From positions 1-38,329 of IMG/VR virus record IMGVR_UViG_3300027733_001073: a stretch of 38,329 nt of DNA. One strand, 5' to 3'. A program made the translations under genes and the position numbers. Under the pieces are notes generated by a model. It saw nothing but the letters and a program-made list of their open reading frames with translations, ran no database searches and was not told where the DNA came from. Source of the stretch: a virus. This document shows positions 1 to 8,778 of the stretch, one piece after another. Every line of letters starts with the position of its first letter. Position 1 is the first letter of the stretch.

Positions 1-12
1 TAGAGTTCCAGT

Positions 13-42
13 TTGACAAATCTATATCTGCTATGCTAAACT
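13..42 (+). promoter_or_regulatory. Promoter of the replication operon
   Basis: TTGACA lies at 13-18. After an 18-bp spacer comes TAAACT at 37-42, preceded by TGC as in an extended -10. Transcription would start near 49, giving a short leader that carries AAGGAG about 6 nt before the ATG at 69. It is placed to drive the run of overlapping genes from 69 onward. Sequence inference only. Confidence 0.5.
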
Positions 43-68
43 AATATAACAACACGAAGGAGAAAAAT

Positions 69-725
69 ATGAGTATTGTAAAGGGATTAAAGAACATCGA
101 AACCCTACTCGAAAAGCCAAAGTATGATGAGAATGCACCAAAGGTTAAGTGGCTAAAACTTGCCGATGGACAATCAGTAAAGATCCGATTCATTGAAGAG
201 TTGGACGAAGATTCTGCAAACTATAATGCAGAGCGTGGACTTGCACTAGTTGTTAAGGAACACACAAATCCAAAGGACTACAAGCGTAAGGCTGTAGATA
301 CAATGGAAACAGAAGGTCGTGACTGGGCAGAAGAGATGCATCGCAAAGATCCAAAGGCTGGCTGGAGAGCACGTCTTCGTTTCTACTGCAACGTTCTTGT
401 AGACGACGGCATTGAAGCACCATATGTTGCAATCTGGAACATGGGTATTAGCAAGCAGTCATCATTTAATACAATTCGTGAGTATGCTCTTGAAACAGGA
501 AGCATCTCTAACGTACTATGGAAGTTAAAGCGTAATGGTCAGGGAACTGAAACTAATTACACACTAATTCCATCAGCACCAGATAAGGAACCATTTGCTT
601 GGGGAGATATCAAGCCATATCCACTAGAGTCTGCATTACGCAAGATTCCATACGCAGAACAAGAAGCGTTCTATTTGGGGTTTGACACTCCATCTGTAAC
701 TTCATCTACCAACACAGATTGGTAA
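69..725 (+). CDS. Putative single-stranded DNA-binding protein
   Basis: A 218-residue basic protein with an excellent SD (AAGGAG, 6 nt before ATG). It ends one base before the DNA polymerase gene, so the two are cotranscribed. The N-terminal part (KWLKLADGQSVKIRFIEEL, about residues 27-45) resembles the opening beta strands of phage OB-fold proteins. The Ser/Thr-rich tail ends in NTDW, though it is less acidic than typical SSB tails. The role of coating ssDNA at the fork is inferred mainly from position beside polymerase and RecA. No decisive motif is visible; it could instead be another replication accessory protein. Confidence 0.5.
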   Translation: MSIVKGLKNIETLLEKPKYDENAPKVKWLKLADGQSVKIRFIEELDEDSANYNAERGLALVVKEHTNPKDYKRKAVDTMETEGRDWAEEMHRKDPKAGWRARLRFYCNVLVDDGIEAPYVAIWNMGISKQSSFNTIREYALETGSISNVLWKLKRNGQGTETNYTLIPSAPDKEPFAWGDIKPYPLESALRKIPYAEQEAFYLGFDTPSVTSSTNTDW

Positions 726-726
726 T

Positions 727-3700
727 ATGAACTACGTAGGCTTACACGTACATACCCATTACTCACTATTTGACGGCGTAGCAACTCCAAAAGAGTATGT
801 TGACCGTGCTAGTGCTTTAGGTATGCCAGCAATCGCAATCACAGACCATGGTACGTTATCTGGTCATCGTGAGATGTATCGCATGGCTAAAGAAAAGGGT
901 ATTAGGCCGATTCTAGGTCTAGAAGGATACATGTGTGCAGACATATCTGATAAACGAGATAAGTCTGAAAGAGAAGGTCAACAAGATCTTGTCTATAACC
1001 ACATTATCCTTCTAGCCAAGAATAAATTAGGTTTAGAAAACCTTAACAAGATTAGTGAACTATCATGGACAGATGGTTTTTTTAAGAAGCCAAGGTTTGA
1101 TTTTGATATTCTACAAAAATATCGTGAAGGTATTATTGTAACCTCTGCTTGTCCAAGTAGTGTTATTGTTAAGGCTTTAGAAGAAGAAGAGTTTGCTCTT
1201 GCTAAAAAGTATATTCAATGGTTTAAAGATACTTTTGGTAGCGACTACTATATTGAAGTAATGCCACATAATGAAGCCCAGATAAATAAGTACCTAATAG
1301 AACTTGCAGATGAGTTTAATATTAAGGTTGTTGTTACACCAGACTGTCACCATGTTGACCAATCACAAAGAGAAGTACAAGAGTTTAAGTTGTTGCTTAA
1401 CACACATGGCAAAGTAAATAAAGAAGCAACATATGAAAAGTCAAAAAAGCAACCAGACATGATGAAGCGACTTGACTATCTATATGGAGAAGATCGCCAG
1501 ATAACATTTAACAAGTTTGACATTCACCTTTTGTCTTATGAAGAGATGAAGGCAGCGATGGAATTGCAGGGTATTGATAGACCTGACATCTATGCTAATA
1601 CACTACTACTAGCAGATACAGTAGAAGACTATGAGATACAAGATGGACTAAACCTGCTACCAGTTCAATACAAAAGCCCAGATAAAGAACTTGCTAAAAT
1701 ATCTTTAGAAGGCTTACAACTAAGAGGTTTGTCAGAAAACAAAGAATACCTAGATAGACTTGATGAAGAACTTAAGATTATTAAAGATAAGAAGTTTGCA
1801 CCATACTTTCTTGTTGTTCAAAGCATGATTGCTTGGGCTAAGAAGGAAGGTATTATGGTTGGTCCAGGTCGAGGATCTGCTGCTGGTTCTTTAGTCTGCT
1901 ACTCACTTGGTATTACAGATATTGATCCAATTAAATATGGTCTGCTGTTCTTCCGATTTATTAATCCAGAACGTAATGACTTTCCTGATATTGATACAGA
2001 TATTCAAGATAACAGACGTGATGAAGTTAAAGACTATCTTGTTAGACAATATAGACACGTTGCATCTATTGCAACATTCCTTGAATTTAAAGACAAGGGT
2101 GTTGTACGAGATGTAGCAAGAGTACTAGACATTCCTTTAACAGATGTAAACAAGGTTTTAAAGTTAGTAGATACTTGGGATGAATACTGTTCATCAAAGA
2201 CTACTGTTTGGTTTAGAGAAAAGTATCCAGAGGTGGAGGTTTATGGTGAACAATTACGTGGTCGTATTCGTGGTACTGGTATACACGCTGCTGGTGTGGT
2301 CACTAGCAAAGATCCGATTTTTAGGTTTGCTCCAATGGAAACGAGATCTAGTCCTGGGTCTGATGAACGTATACCTGTGGTTGGTGTCGACATGGAAGAG
2401 GCTGAACGCATCGGGCTTATAAAAATTGATGCACTTGGTCTTAAAACATTAAGTGTTATTCAAGATGCAGTTGCTATGATTAAAGAAAATCATTATAAAG
2501 ATATTGACTTAGATTCTCTTGATCTTGCAGATGCAAAGGTTTATGAAATGCTTTCTGATGGATATACAAAAGGTGTCTTCCAGTGTGAAGCAACACCATA
2601 CACAAACCTTCTTGTTAAGATGGGTGTAAAGAATTTTAATGAACTTGCTGCATCAAATGCACTTGTTCGTCCTGGTGCTATGAATACTATTGGTAAAGAT
2701 TATATTGCTCGCAAACATGGCAAGCAAAATGTATCTTATATTCACCAGATTATGAAAGAGTTTACGGAGGATACTTATGGCTGTGTTCTTTACCAAGAGC
2801 AAGTTATGCAAGCATGTGTACACCTTGGACAAATGTCCATGTCGGAATCAGATAAAGTTAGAAAAATCATTGGCAAGAAGAAGGATGCTAAAGAGTTTGA
2901 TGTATACAAAGAACAATTTGTCAAAGGTGCTTCTGCCTATATTACTCCCAATAAGGCTCTTGATCTATGGCACGACTTTGAAGCACATGCAGGCTACTCG
3001 TTCAACAAGTCTCATGCGGTTGCTTATTCTACGCTCTCGTATTGGACGGCGTGGCTAAAATATCATTACCCTCTTGAGTTTATGTTTGCATTACTTAAGA
3101 ACGAAAAAGATAAAGACGGCAGAACAGAATATCTAATTGAGGCAAAGCGTATGGGAATTCCAGTTAAACTTCCTCATATTAACGACTCTGACTTTGATTT
3201 TAAAATTGAGGGTAAGGGGATTAGGTTTGGCCTGACTGGTATTAAGTTTATATCAACTAACATTGCAGAAAAGTATATTGCTGCTAGACCATTTAAAACA
3301 TACAAAGAACTTGAAGAGTTTACATTTACAAAAGGCAATGGAGTAAACAGTCGTGCACTCAATGCTCTGCGTGTAATTGGTGCTGCAACATTTGCAGATC
3401 AGCCAAGAAATGATGCTGAAATTAAAGAAAATCTTTACGAGTTCTTAAACCTTCCAGAGTTTAATATTACTATACCTTCACACTATTATGCATTTATCCA
3501 AGACGTTGATTCTTTTGAAGAAAAAGGTTCATTTATTTTAATGGGTATGGTTAAAGCAATCAAGCGTGGCACTGGTTGGTCAAGAGTAGAGTTGTTAGAT
3601 AAAACTGGATCAGTTGGAATCTTTGATGAAGAGCAAACAACTATTGAAACAGGAAAGACATACCTTATTCTTGCTACAGATAACAGAATTGTATCTGCTA

Positions 3701-4002
3701 TTCCAGTTGATGAAATTAAGGGATCTCCAAATGCCCTAGTAAAGTTTTTAAGTTATAAACAACTGCCTTATTCTGAAGAAGAATTGTTTGTTGTTTCTTT
3801 TAAACCAAGAATGACAAAGGCTGGAAAGAAAATGGCTTCACTAACATTAGCAGATACAAGTAGAGAACTTCACTCTGTAACTGTATTTCCTACTGCATTT
3901 CCTAGAGCGTATATGCACATTGAAGAGGGAAAGGCCTATAAGTTTAGTTTTGGAAAAACAAAAGACGGAACAGTAACATTGGAGGATGTATATGTCAGTT
4001 AG
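727..4002 (+). CDS. dnaE: DNA polymerase III alpha subunit (DnaE-like)
   Basis: A 1091-residue C-family replicative polymerase, close to normal DnaE length. The N-terminal PHP domain (about 1-260) keeps the likely metal ligands: HVHTHYSLFDG at the start, TDHG, GLEGY, NHI, ACPSS and DCHH. This matches, from memory, the pattern of proofreading PHP domains such as mycobacterial DnaE1, so 3'-5' exonuclease activity is plausible. The palm has VGPGRGSAAGS, then PDIDTD near residue 420 with two catalytic Asp, and DALGLKTL near 560 with the third. Fingers, a helix-hairpin-helix region near 870-890 and a C-terminal OB-fold (about 930-1000) follow. It starts one base after the SSB-like gene and its end overlaps recA. 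No clamp loader, helicase or primase is recognisable nearby. Confidence 0.95.
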   Translation: MNYVGLHVHTHYSLFDGVATPKEYVDRASALGMPAIAITDHGTLSGHREMYRMAKEKGIRPILGLEGYMCADISDKRDKSEREGQQDLVYNHIILLAKNKLGLENLNKISELSWTDGFFKKPRFDFDILQKYREGIIVTSACPSSVIVKALEEEEFALAKKYIQWFKDTFGSDYYIEVMPHNEAQINKYLIELADEFNIKVVVTPDCHHVDQSQREVQEFKLLLNTHGKVNKEATYEKSKKQPDMMKRLDYLYGEDRQITFNKFDIHLLSYEEMKAAMELQGIDRPDIYANTLLLADTVEDYEIQDGLNLLPVQYKSPDKELAKISLEGLQLRGLSENKEYLDRLDEELKIIKDKKFAPYFLVVQSMIAWAKKEGIMVGPGRGSAAGSLVCYSLGITDIDPIKYGLLFFRFINPERNDFPDIDTDIQDNRRDEVKDYLVRQYRHVASIATFLEFKDKGVVRDVARVLDIPLTDVNKVLKLVDTWDEYCSSKTTVWFREKYPEVEVYGEQLRGRIRGTGIHAAGVVTSKDPIFRFAPMETRSSPGSDERIPVVGVDMEEAERIGLIKIDALGLKTLSVIQDAVAMIKENHYKDIDLDSLDLADAKVYEMLSDGYTKGVFQCEATPYTNLLVKMGVKNFNELAASNALVRPGAMNTIGKDYIARKHGKQNVSYIHQIMKEFTEDTYGCVLYQEQVMQACVHLGQMSMSESDKVRKIIGKKKDAKEFDVYKEQFVKGASAYITPNKALDLWHDFEAHAGYSFNKSHAVAYSTLSYWTAWLKYHYPLEFMFALLKNEKDKDGRTEYLIEAKRMGIPVKLPHINDSDFDFKIEGKGIRFGLTGIKFISTNIAEKYIAARPFKTYKELEEFTFTKGNGVNSRALNALRVIGAATFADQPRNDAEIKENLYEFLNLPEFNITIPSHYYAFIQDVDSFEEKGSFILMGMVKAIKRGTGWSRVELLDKTGSVGIFDEEQTTIETGKTYLILATDNRIVSAIPVDEIKGSPNALVKFLSYKQLPYSEEELFVVSFKPRMTKAGKKMASLTLADTSRELHSVTVFPTAFPRAYMHIEEGKAYKFSFGKTKDGTVTLEDVYVS

Positions 4003-5005
4003 TATAGAAGAAGCATTAGCACTACTTGATCCTAAGTTAAGAAAAAAACTTGGTAGTGGAGTTGGCATTAATTATGAGTATCAAGCAACACCTAGTTTTG
4101 GTTTAAACCGTGCTCTAGGGGGAGGTCTTCCTTATGGCAGACAAGTTCTTATCTGGGGCTCTAAATCCTCTGCAAAGTCCTCTATGTGCCTTCAGATGAT
4201 TGCTATAGCCCAAGCAAAAGGAAAACTTTGTGCATGGATTGATTCTGAAATGTCATATTCTGAAGACTGGGCTAGACAACTTGGTGTAGACCCAACAAAA
4301 CTTATTTATTCACAAGCAAGAACTATTAGTGATATGGTTGATGTAGGTGTTGGATTAATGAATGCTGGTGTTGACTTAATTGTTATAGACTCAATTACAT
4401 CAATGCTTCCAGCAATATATTTTGAAAAAGATACAGATGATATGAAAGCATTAGAAAATACTAAACAGATTGGAGCAGAGTCTCGTGACTTTAGCAACGC
4501 ATGGAAAATGCTTAACTATGCAAACAATAAAGTTAAGCCTACTCTTCTTGTACTTATTTCTCAGTCCCGTAATAATATTAATGCTATGTATACTAGTCAG
4601 CAGCCGTCAGGTGGTCAGGCTACTAAGTTTTATTCGTCTTGCGTTATTAAATTATTTTCGTCAGAGTCAGATAATCAAGCACTTAAGGGAAAGATTAAAG
4701 TAGGAGATAAATTAATTGAAGAAAAAATTGGTAGGAAGATTCGGTGGGAACTACAGTTCTCCAAAACCTCTCCAGGGTTCCAGTCTGGTGAGTATGATTT
4801 TTATTTTAGAGGTGACAATATTGGTATTGATGCCATTGGCGATCTTGTTGACACAGCAGAATCAGTAGGAATGGTTAATCGTACTGGAGCATGGTATCAA
4901 CTTGATGATGGTACAAAAGTTCAAGGACGAGATGGTTTTATTAATCGTGTAAGAGAAGATTTAGATTTACAGAAAAGCCTAAGAGATAAACTGGCAAATG
5001 GCTGA
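3992..5005 (+). CDS. recA: RecA-like recombinase
   Basis: A 337-residue RecA-family ATPase for strand exchange or recombination-dependent replication. The N-terminal GINYEYQATPSFGLNRALGG matches the RecA entry region, with Walker A at about residues 56-65 (WGSKSSAKSS), Walker B LIVIDS, and LLVLISQSRNN at the loop that reads DNA. The Walker A departs from the usual GPESSGKTT: Ala replaces the Gly before Lys and Ser replaces Thr. ATG 3992 was chosen over ATG 3986 because GGAGG at 3981-3985 sits 6 nt before 3992 but touches 3986. It overlaps the end of dnaE by 11 bp. Confidence 0.9.
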   Translation: MSVSIEEALALLDPKLRKKLGSGVGINYEYQATPSFGLNRALGGGLPYGRQVLIWGSKSSAKSSMCLQMIAIAQAKGKLCAWIDSEMSYSEDWARQLGVDPTKLIYSQARTISDMVDVGVGLMNAGVDLIVIDSITSMLPAIYFEKDTDDMKALENTKQIGAESRDFSNAWKMLNYANNKVKPTLLVLISQSRNNINAMYTSQQPSGGQATKFYSSCVIKLFSSESDNQALKGKIKVGDKLIEEKIGRKIRWELQFSKTSPGFQSGEYDFYFRGDNIGIDAIGDLVDTAESVGMVNRTGAWYQLDDGTKVQGRDGFINRVREDLDLQKSLRDKLANG

Positions 5006-5183
5006 TAGCAACTTTAGTATATTTCATGGAAAGTTTCCATGTAAGAAGTGCCACGAAGAAGTTTCATCTTTAAGACTTTGGAGTGAAACTGGAGACGCTA
5101 CATGGATGTGTTCTGCAAAGCATGTATCAAAAGTTGCACTAATACCATCAAAGAAGAAAAAGAAAGACTTTGTTAATGAGTGA
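4998..5183 (+). CDS. Small zinc-ribbon protein, unknown role
   Basis: A 61-residue protein with CKKC near residue 16 and a single later Cys plus His (WMCSAKH), so it could bind zinc with a C-x2-C ... C-x3-H set. The tail is Lys-rich (KKKKKD). It overlaps recA by 8 bp and the nuclease gene by 8 bp, so translation is coupled. The position among recombination genes suggests a DNA-linked accessory role. No family recognised. Confidence 0.6.
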   Translation: MADSNFSIFHGKFPCKKCHEEVSSLRLWSETGDATWMCSAKHVSKVALIPSKKKKKDFVNE

Positions 5184-5472
5184 AAGATCTGAGTCAAAAC
5201 GTATTGGTGCTAAGCAACACAAAAACTCTGGTAGAAACAACACTAAGGGGGATGCATCTTGGAATAATTTTGTAATAGATTTTAAAGAATGCTCTAAGTC
5301 TTTTACGCTAAACCAAGATGTTTGGGCTAAGGCTACAACTGATGCATTAAAGAAAAGCATGGATCCTGCTTTGGTTATTGTGCTTGGCGAGGGTACACAA
5401 AAGGTACGCCTTGCTATAATAGAATTAGATATGTTAGAACAGTTAATAGAGGAGAATAAAAATGTCAAATGA
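5176..5472 (+). CDS. PD-(D/E)XK-type nuclease, Holliday-junction resolvase-like
   Basis: A 98-residue protein with the sparse pattern of small phage resolvases and recombination nucleases: SGRNNTKGDASW (Asp of the PD half), then FVIDFKEC (D-x-K of the (D/E)XK half), then a Ser/Phe stretch and PALVIVLGEG as a core beta strand. These fit the family but no full alignment was possible. ATG 5176 is preferred over the in-frame TTG at 5170. It overlaps neighbours on both sides in the recombination operon. It could cut branched DNA together with the RuvC-like protein at 6857. Confidence 0.6.
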   Translation: MSERSESKRIGAKQHKNSGRNNTKGDASWNNFVIDFKECSKSFTLNQDVWAKATTDALKKSMDPALVIVLGEGTQKVRLAIIELDMLEQLIEENKNVK

Positions 5473-5776
5473 GGGTTCACAAAAAACAACGCTAGAGCAG
5501 GTAAATGGTTTGGCTGAAATCGCAGAGTATATGAATGATGAAGAACTTACGGTTGCTCTTACAATGATTGCTAAGATAATCATTAAACCAGATATTCCAA
5601 TTCAGGTTGCAAGTCTTGAGATTGTTAGACTACAGGCTATTGCAGCCAAGATGTCTTTAAAGGCTACATGGATGGCCAATGTTGATAAAAGTGACAGGGC
5701 AAAGAAGAATATTTACTATACCGCAGCAGAATCAATCAATGATTTGGTATCAGCATTAAAATACATTATGCGCTAA
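5462..5776 (+). CDS. Conserved-looking phage protein, unknown function
   Basis: A 104-residue, mostly alpha-helical protein with no Cys and no signal peptide. AGAGGAGAATAAAA precedes the ATG, a good SD. It overlaps the nuclease gene by 11 bp and closes the first operon; a new promoter follows at 5779. No motif or family recognised. Confidence 0.65.
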   Translation: MSNEGSQKTTLEQVNGLAEIAEYMNDEELTVALTMIAKIIIKPDIPIQVASLEIVRLQAIAAKMSLKATWMANVDKSDRAKKNIYYTAAESINDLVSALKYIMR

Positions 5777-5778
5777 CC

Positions 5779-5787
5779 TGCTATACT
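5779..5787 (+). promoter_or_regulatory. Extended -10 promoter for the Cas4-like gene
   Basis: TGCTATACT: extended TGn plus TATACT at 5782-5787. There is no clear -35, as is usual for extended -10 promoters. Predicted start is near 5794, giving a leader of about 14 nt with AAAGGGA before ATG 5808. Confidence 0.45.
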
Positions 5788-5807
5788 TATATAAACAAAG
5801 GGATATA

Positions 5808-6593
5808 ATGACAAAAAATTTACTACATACAATAATGATTAAAGAAGTTGAAACACCAGAACAAATAAATGCAAAAGAGTTAGTTAAGGTTATTGAGCAG
5901 GGATATCTTGTAGGCAGAGATCCTGAGCATAAACAAAAAAAGACTTTTGGTCCATCTACAATTGCATATGGTCATGGTGAATGTCCAAGATATTGGTATC
6001 TTGCTTTTGAGGGTGCTGTTTTTGAAGATAATTCAGATGCCTATGCAGTAGCAAACATGACTAATGGTACTCTTTCTCACGGTAGAATTGAGGCAGCGTT
6101 TAAAAACTCTGGCATTTCAATTAACTCTGAGTTTAAGTTGTTTCATGATGATCCACCAATTTTTGGTTATGTGGATAACTTTATTAATTGGAAGGGCGAT
6201 GAAATTGTTGTTGAAGTTAAGACAGCAAACAATGAGGTATTTGAATACCGCAAGCGCACAAACAAACCAAAAATGGGCCACGTAGTTCAGTTGCTTATTT
6301 ACATGAAGGTTCTTAAAAAATCTAAGGGTATTTTAGTTTATGAAAATAAAAACAACCATGAACTACTTGTAATACCAGTAGAAGTAAACGATCACTACAG
6401 AGCCTGGATTGACATGGCATTTCAATGGATGCGTGATGTTCGTAAGGCATGGGAAGACAAAACACTTCCAACAAAAAACTATAGATCTAATTCAAAAATC
6501 TGCAAGAACTGTCCTATTAAAAAGGCTTGCGGAGAAGCAGGGGTGGGCGTAGTAAAGATAGCATCCCTGGAGGAACTGAGTGAAGTTATGTAA
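5808..6593 (+). CDS. Cas4/RecB-family Fe-S nuclease
   Basis: A 261-residue PD-(D/E)XK exonuclease of the RecB/Cas4 type. Motifs in order: first cluster Cys in GECPRYWYL, SHGRIE (motif I His/Glu), FGYVDNF (Asp), VVEVKTAN (E-x-K), HVVQLLIYM (Q-x3-Y), and C-terminal CKNCPIKKAC giving the other Cys residues of a 4Fe-4S cluster. Family proteins digest DNA ends. In phages a role in recombination or DNA processing is likely; no cas genes or CRISPR repeats are present. It has its own promoter and overlaps the next gene by 14 bp. Confidence 0.85.
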   Translation: MTKNLLHTIMIKEVETPEQINAKELVKVIEQGYLVGRDPEHKQKKTFGPSTIAYGHGECPRYWYLAFEGAVFEDNSDAYAVANMTNGTLSHGRIEAAFKNSGISINSEFKLFHDDPPIFGYVDNFINWKGDEIVVEVKTANNEVFEYRKRTNKPKMGHVVQLLIYMKVLKKSKGILVYENKNNHELLVIPVEVNDHYRAWIDMAFQWMRDVRKAWEDKTLPTKNYRSNSKICKNCPIKKACGEAGVGVVKIASLEELSEVM

Positions 6594-6870
6594 CGTATGT
6601 GATATATCTTTTAAACCAACAGTAAGTTATCAAATTTATTGTAGTAAGGTTTGTAGAGATATTGCAACTAGAGAAAAGATTGTAGAAAGATACAACGTCA
6701 TAAAAAGACAAAAACGAAAAGGTAAAACACGTTTATGTTTGGGCGGTTGTGCACAAGAACTTTCTATATATAATGACTCTGGATTTTGCTCAAACTGTAA
6801 TGTTAGTGAAAAAGCAGTTGCAAAAATGTTAAAAGAATTGAAAGGATATATTGAGTATGAGCAAGACTAA
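6580..6870 (+). CDS. Zinc-finger protein, unknown role
   Basis: A 96-residue protein with two likely zinc sites. The N-terminal one is CNVCDISF ... YCSKVCRD and the C-terminal one CLGGC ... GFCSNC, separated by a very basic segment (VIKRQKRKGK). This looks like a nucleic-acid-binding protein. It overlaps the Cas4-like gene by 14 bp and the RuvC-like gene by 14 bp. No named family recognised. Confidence 0.6.
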   Translation: MKLCNVCDISFKPTVSYQIYCSKVCRDIATREKIVERYNVIKRQKRKGKTRLCLGGCAQELSIYNDSGFCSNCNVSEKAVAKMLKELKGYIEYEQD

Positions 6871-7453
6871 ATGGGGAGCAGAGGCACAGCCAAAAACTAT
6901 TTGTGCTATTGACGCTAGTACTAATAGTCTTGCCTTTGCTTTGTTTGATACCCAACAAAAAACGTTGGAAAGTATTGGTAAGATTTATTTTGAAGGAAGT
7001 AACATCTATGAAAAAGTTATGGATGCTGGCAAAAAAGTAAAAGCCTTTTTTGATATTTATGGTGGCTTTGAAGCAATAGTTATTGAGCATACAGTGTTTA
7101 TGAATAGCCCCAAGACTGCTGCTGACCTTGCATTAGTTCAAGGTGCAATTCTTGGATCAGCAGGACAATCTGGAACTAAAACAATTGGTAGAGTTTCTCC
7201 AATTACTTGGCAAATTTTTATGGGTAATGGGAAAATATCTAAAGAAGAACAGTTACTAATACGATCTCAAAATCCTGGAAAGTCTGATTCATACTACAAG
7301 GCTCACGAAAGAATGCTTCGTAAAGAAAGAACAATTAACTTTATTAATATTAATTATGATAGAACAATTACAGATAACGATGTTGCTGATGCCTGTGGTA
7401 TAGGTCATTGGGCGATAAAAAACTGGGAGAAAGCAATAGGAGATAACAAATAA
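6857..7453 (+). CDS. RuvC-like RNase H-fold nuclease
   Basis: A 198-residue protein with the RuvC acidic residues: CAIDASTNS (first Asp on beta 1), IVIEHTVF (Glu after the core strand), and DNDVADACGIGHWA (paired Asp in the last helix). This fits a phage Holliday-junction resolvase of the RuvC/RNase H fold. ATG 6857 is preferred over TTG 6851; AAAGGA at 6841-6846 serves as SD. It overlaps the previous gene and shares TAATG with the next. Probable job: resolving recombination or replication junctions before packaging. Confidence 0.8.
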   Translation: MSKTKWGAEAQPKTICAIDASTNSLAFALFDTQQKTLESIGKIYFEGSNIYEKVMDAGKKVKAFFDIYGGFEAIVIEHTVFMNSPKTAADLALVQGAILGSAGQSGTKTIGRVSPITWQIFMGNGKISKEEQLLIRSQNPGKSDSYYKAHERMLRKERTINFININYDRTITDNDVADACGIGHWAIKNWEKAIGDNK

Positions 7454-8097
7454 TGCCAGAGTTAAATGCAAACATACCACCGATAAACTGTTATGTAAGA
7501 GGAAATTATTTAAGAAACCATCAAGATAGCCACGATAAATACTTTGAGTGCGTAGTCTTTGGTGTTTCAAGTTTAAAATCTAGAAGTCCACTATTTCATA
7601 TTTTGATGCCAGATGGTGGACTTTGGTGGAGGCTTCCAATTTCTGCCTTTTGTACAGAGCCAGGAGTTCCTGAAGTTGATCTACATAACCTAGTTCTATG
7701 GAATTCCTTTAGTCATCATGTTGCTGTAACAAGATTTGAAAATTTAACAAACCTTAGAATGTCGTATATTGATAGAACAAAGACAATGCATAAAGGGACG
7801 TACTTATTTACACTAGACTGGCATAACCCAGATAGCAATGTCTTAGATGATGGATATTCTGAAAGTCCTGCAGACCACAAGTGTGGACATGTTATTCAAA
7901 GAGATGATGGAAATTTTGCAATTCAGCCTAATAATAGAGTCAGGGTATATGAGCCTTCGTTTACCCTGGAAAAAGAATATTTAATTGACAGAATAATTAA
8001 TGAGAGAAAGTATGACGTAGAAAATCAAGACAAATGGATAATGGAAAACTCTGATAGATTTAACTATGATATTGACTTAAAAGAGGTTGACAAATAA
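7453..8097 (+). CDS. Phage protein of unknown function
   Basis: A 214-residue soluble protein with many aromatics (for example GGLWWRLPISAF and FTLDWHNPD) and scattered His. It starts within a TAATG junction with the RuvC-like gene, so it is cotranslated. No transmembrane segment, signal peptide or catalytic motif was recognised. Its position between resolvase and a small HTH gene suggests DNA metabolism, but this is only context. Confidence 0.65.
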   Translation: MPELNANIPPINCYVRGNYLRNHQDSHDKYFECVVFGVSSLKSRSPLFHILMPDGGLWWRLPISAFCTEPGVPEVDLHNLVLWNSFSHHVAVTRFENLTNLRMSYIDRTKTMHKGTYLFTLDWHNPDSNVLDDGYSESPADHKCGHVIQRDDGNFAIQPNNRVRVYEPSFTLEKEYLIDRIINERKYDVENQDKWIMENSDRFNYDIDLKEVDK

Positions 8098-8101
8098 CAT
8101 T

Positions 8102-8257
8102 ATGCCTGCTAAACTGTATACATCAGAAGTCTATATGCGTAAGCGTTACCTTATGGATAAAAAGACTCCAGAAGAGATTGCAAAGGAGTGCGGAGCCAGT
8201 GTTGAGACTATTTACGTATACCTTGCTAAATTTGGATTAAGGAAATCTAAAAGATGA
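8102..8257 (+). CDS. Small helix-turn-helix protein
   Basis: A 51-residue protein. The segment TPEEIAKECGASVETIYVYL (about residues 22-41) reads as a helix-turn-helix of the kind in Sigma-70 region 4 or small phage regulators, followed by a basic tail (GLRKSKR). It starts 4 nt after the previous stop and overlaps the next gene by 4 nt (ATGA). Probably a DNA-binding regulator or accessory factor. Confidence 0.6.
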   Translation: MPAKLYTSEVYMRKRYLMDKKTPEEIAKECGASVETIYVYLAKFGLRKSKR

Positions 8258-8391
8258 ATAAAATAAAAAAAATTATTTTTATATTGTCATTGGCTGCAGC
8301 AGCAGGCATTACCTATACTATTGTTGCATTAAAAAATATTCCAGAATCATTTGACTGGAACTTAGAAGAGGATGAAGATGAAGATTATTAA
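8254..8391 (+). CDS. Small single-pass membrane protein
   Basis: 45 residues: a basic start (MNKIKK), one hydrophobic segment of about 20 residues (about 7-26), then an acidic tail ending EEDEDEDY. The topology suggests a membrane-anchored miniprotein with its acidic tail outside. It overlaps the HTH gene by ATGA and the next gene by 14 bp. Function unknown. Confidence 0.55.
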   Translation: MNKIKKIIFILSLAAAAGITYTIVALKNIPESFDWNLEEDEDEDY

Positions 8392-8539
8392 ACATTTTAT
8401 AAATGTTACAAGAGCACTTACATTAAGTTTATTTTGTAAGCACATAGAGTCATCTGTGTATTCATGTCCGTTTACTGGAAGAACATACACAGACTGCTCA
8501 AAATGTTTTAAAAGGTTAAACGTTGAGGTAACTGTGTGA
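8378..8539 (+). CDS. Small Cys-rich phage protein
   Basis: 53 residues with Cys/His positions in LFCKH, SCPF and DCSKCF, a plausible zinc site. ATG 8378 was chosen over ATG 8372 because GAAGAGG at 8364-8370 is better spaced. It overlaps the genes on both sides. No family recognised. Confidence 0.5.
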   Translation: MKIIKHFINVTRALTLSLFCKHIESSVYSCPFTGRTYTDCSKCFKRLNVEVTV

Positions 8540-8778
8540 GCGACAATCTGCATATTACCGTTGACCAAGTAAATCATCCCGCACATTACACAACAGATCC
8601 TTCTGGAATTGAGTGCATTCAGATTACTAGACATCGTAATTTTAATATTGGGAATGCCTTTAAGTACTTGTGGAGAGCAGGGATTAAAGATGAAGCAAAA
8701 ACTATTCAAGATTTAGAAAAAGCAATTTTTTATATCAAGGATGAAATAAATAGACTAGAGGGAAAGTATGTCAACTGA
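8536..8778 (+). CDS. DUF3310 family protein
   Basis: An 80-residue protein with the DUF3310 signature: VNHPAHYT, GIECIQITRHRNFNIGNAFK, YLWRAGIKDEA and DLEKAIFYI. The family is common in phages and is sometimes labelled nucleotide-kinase-like, with biochemical role uncertain. The start is GTG at 8536, 7 nt after GAGG at 8525-8528, overlapping the previous stop by 4 nt. It overlaps the terminase small subunit by 11 bp. Confidence 0.85.
   Translation: MSDNLHITVDQVNHPAHYTTDPSGIECIQITRHRNFNIGNAFKYLWRAGIKDEAKTIQDLEKAIFYIKDEINRLEGKYVN

Noticed and set aside
5808-6593. CRISPR-associated Cas4
   Set aside because: The Fe-S RecB-like nuclease is convincing but no cas1, cas2 or repeat array is nearby, so a phage recombination or DNA-end role is more likely.
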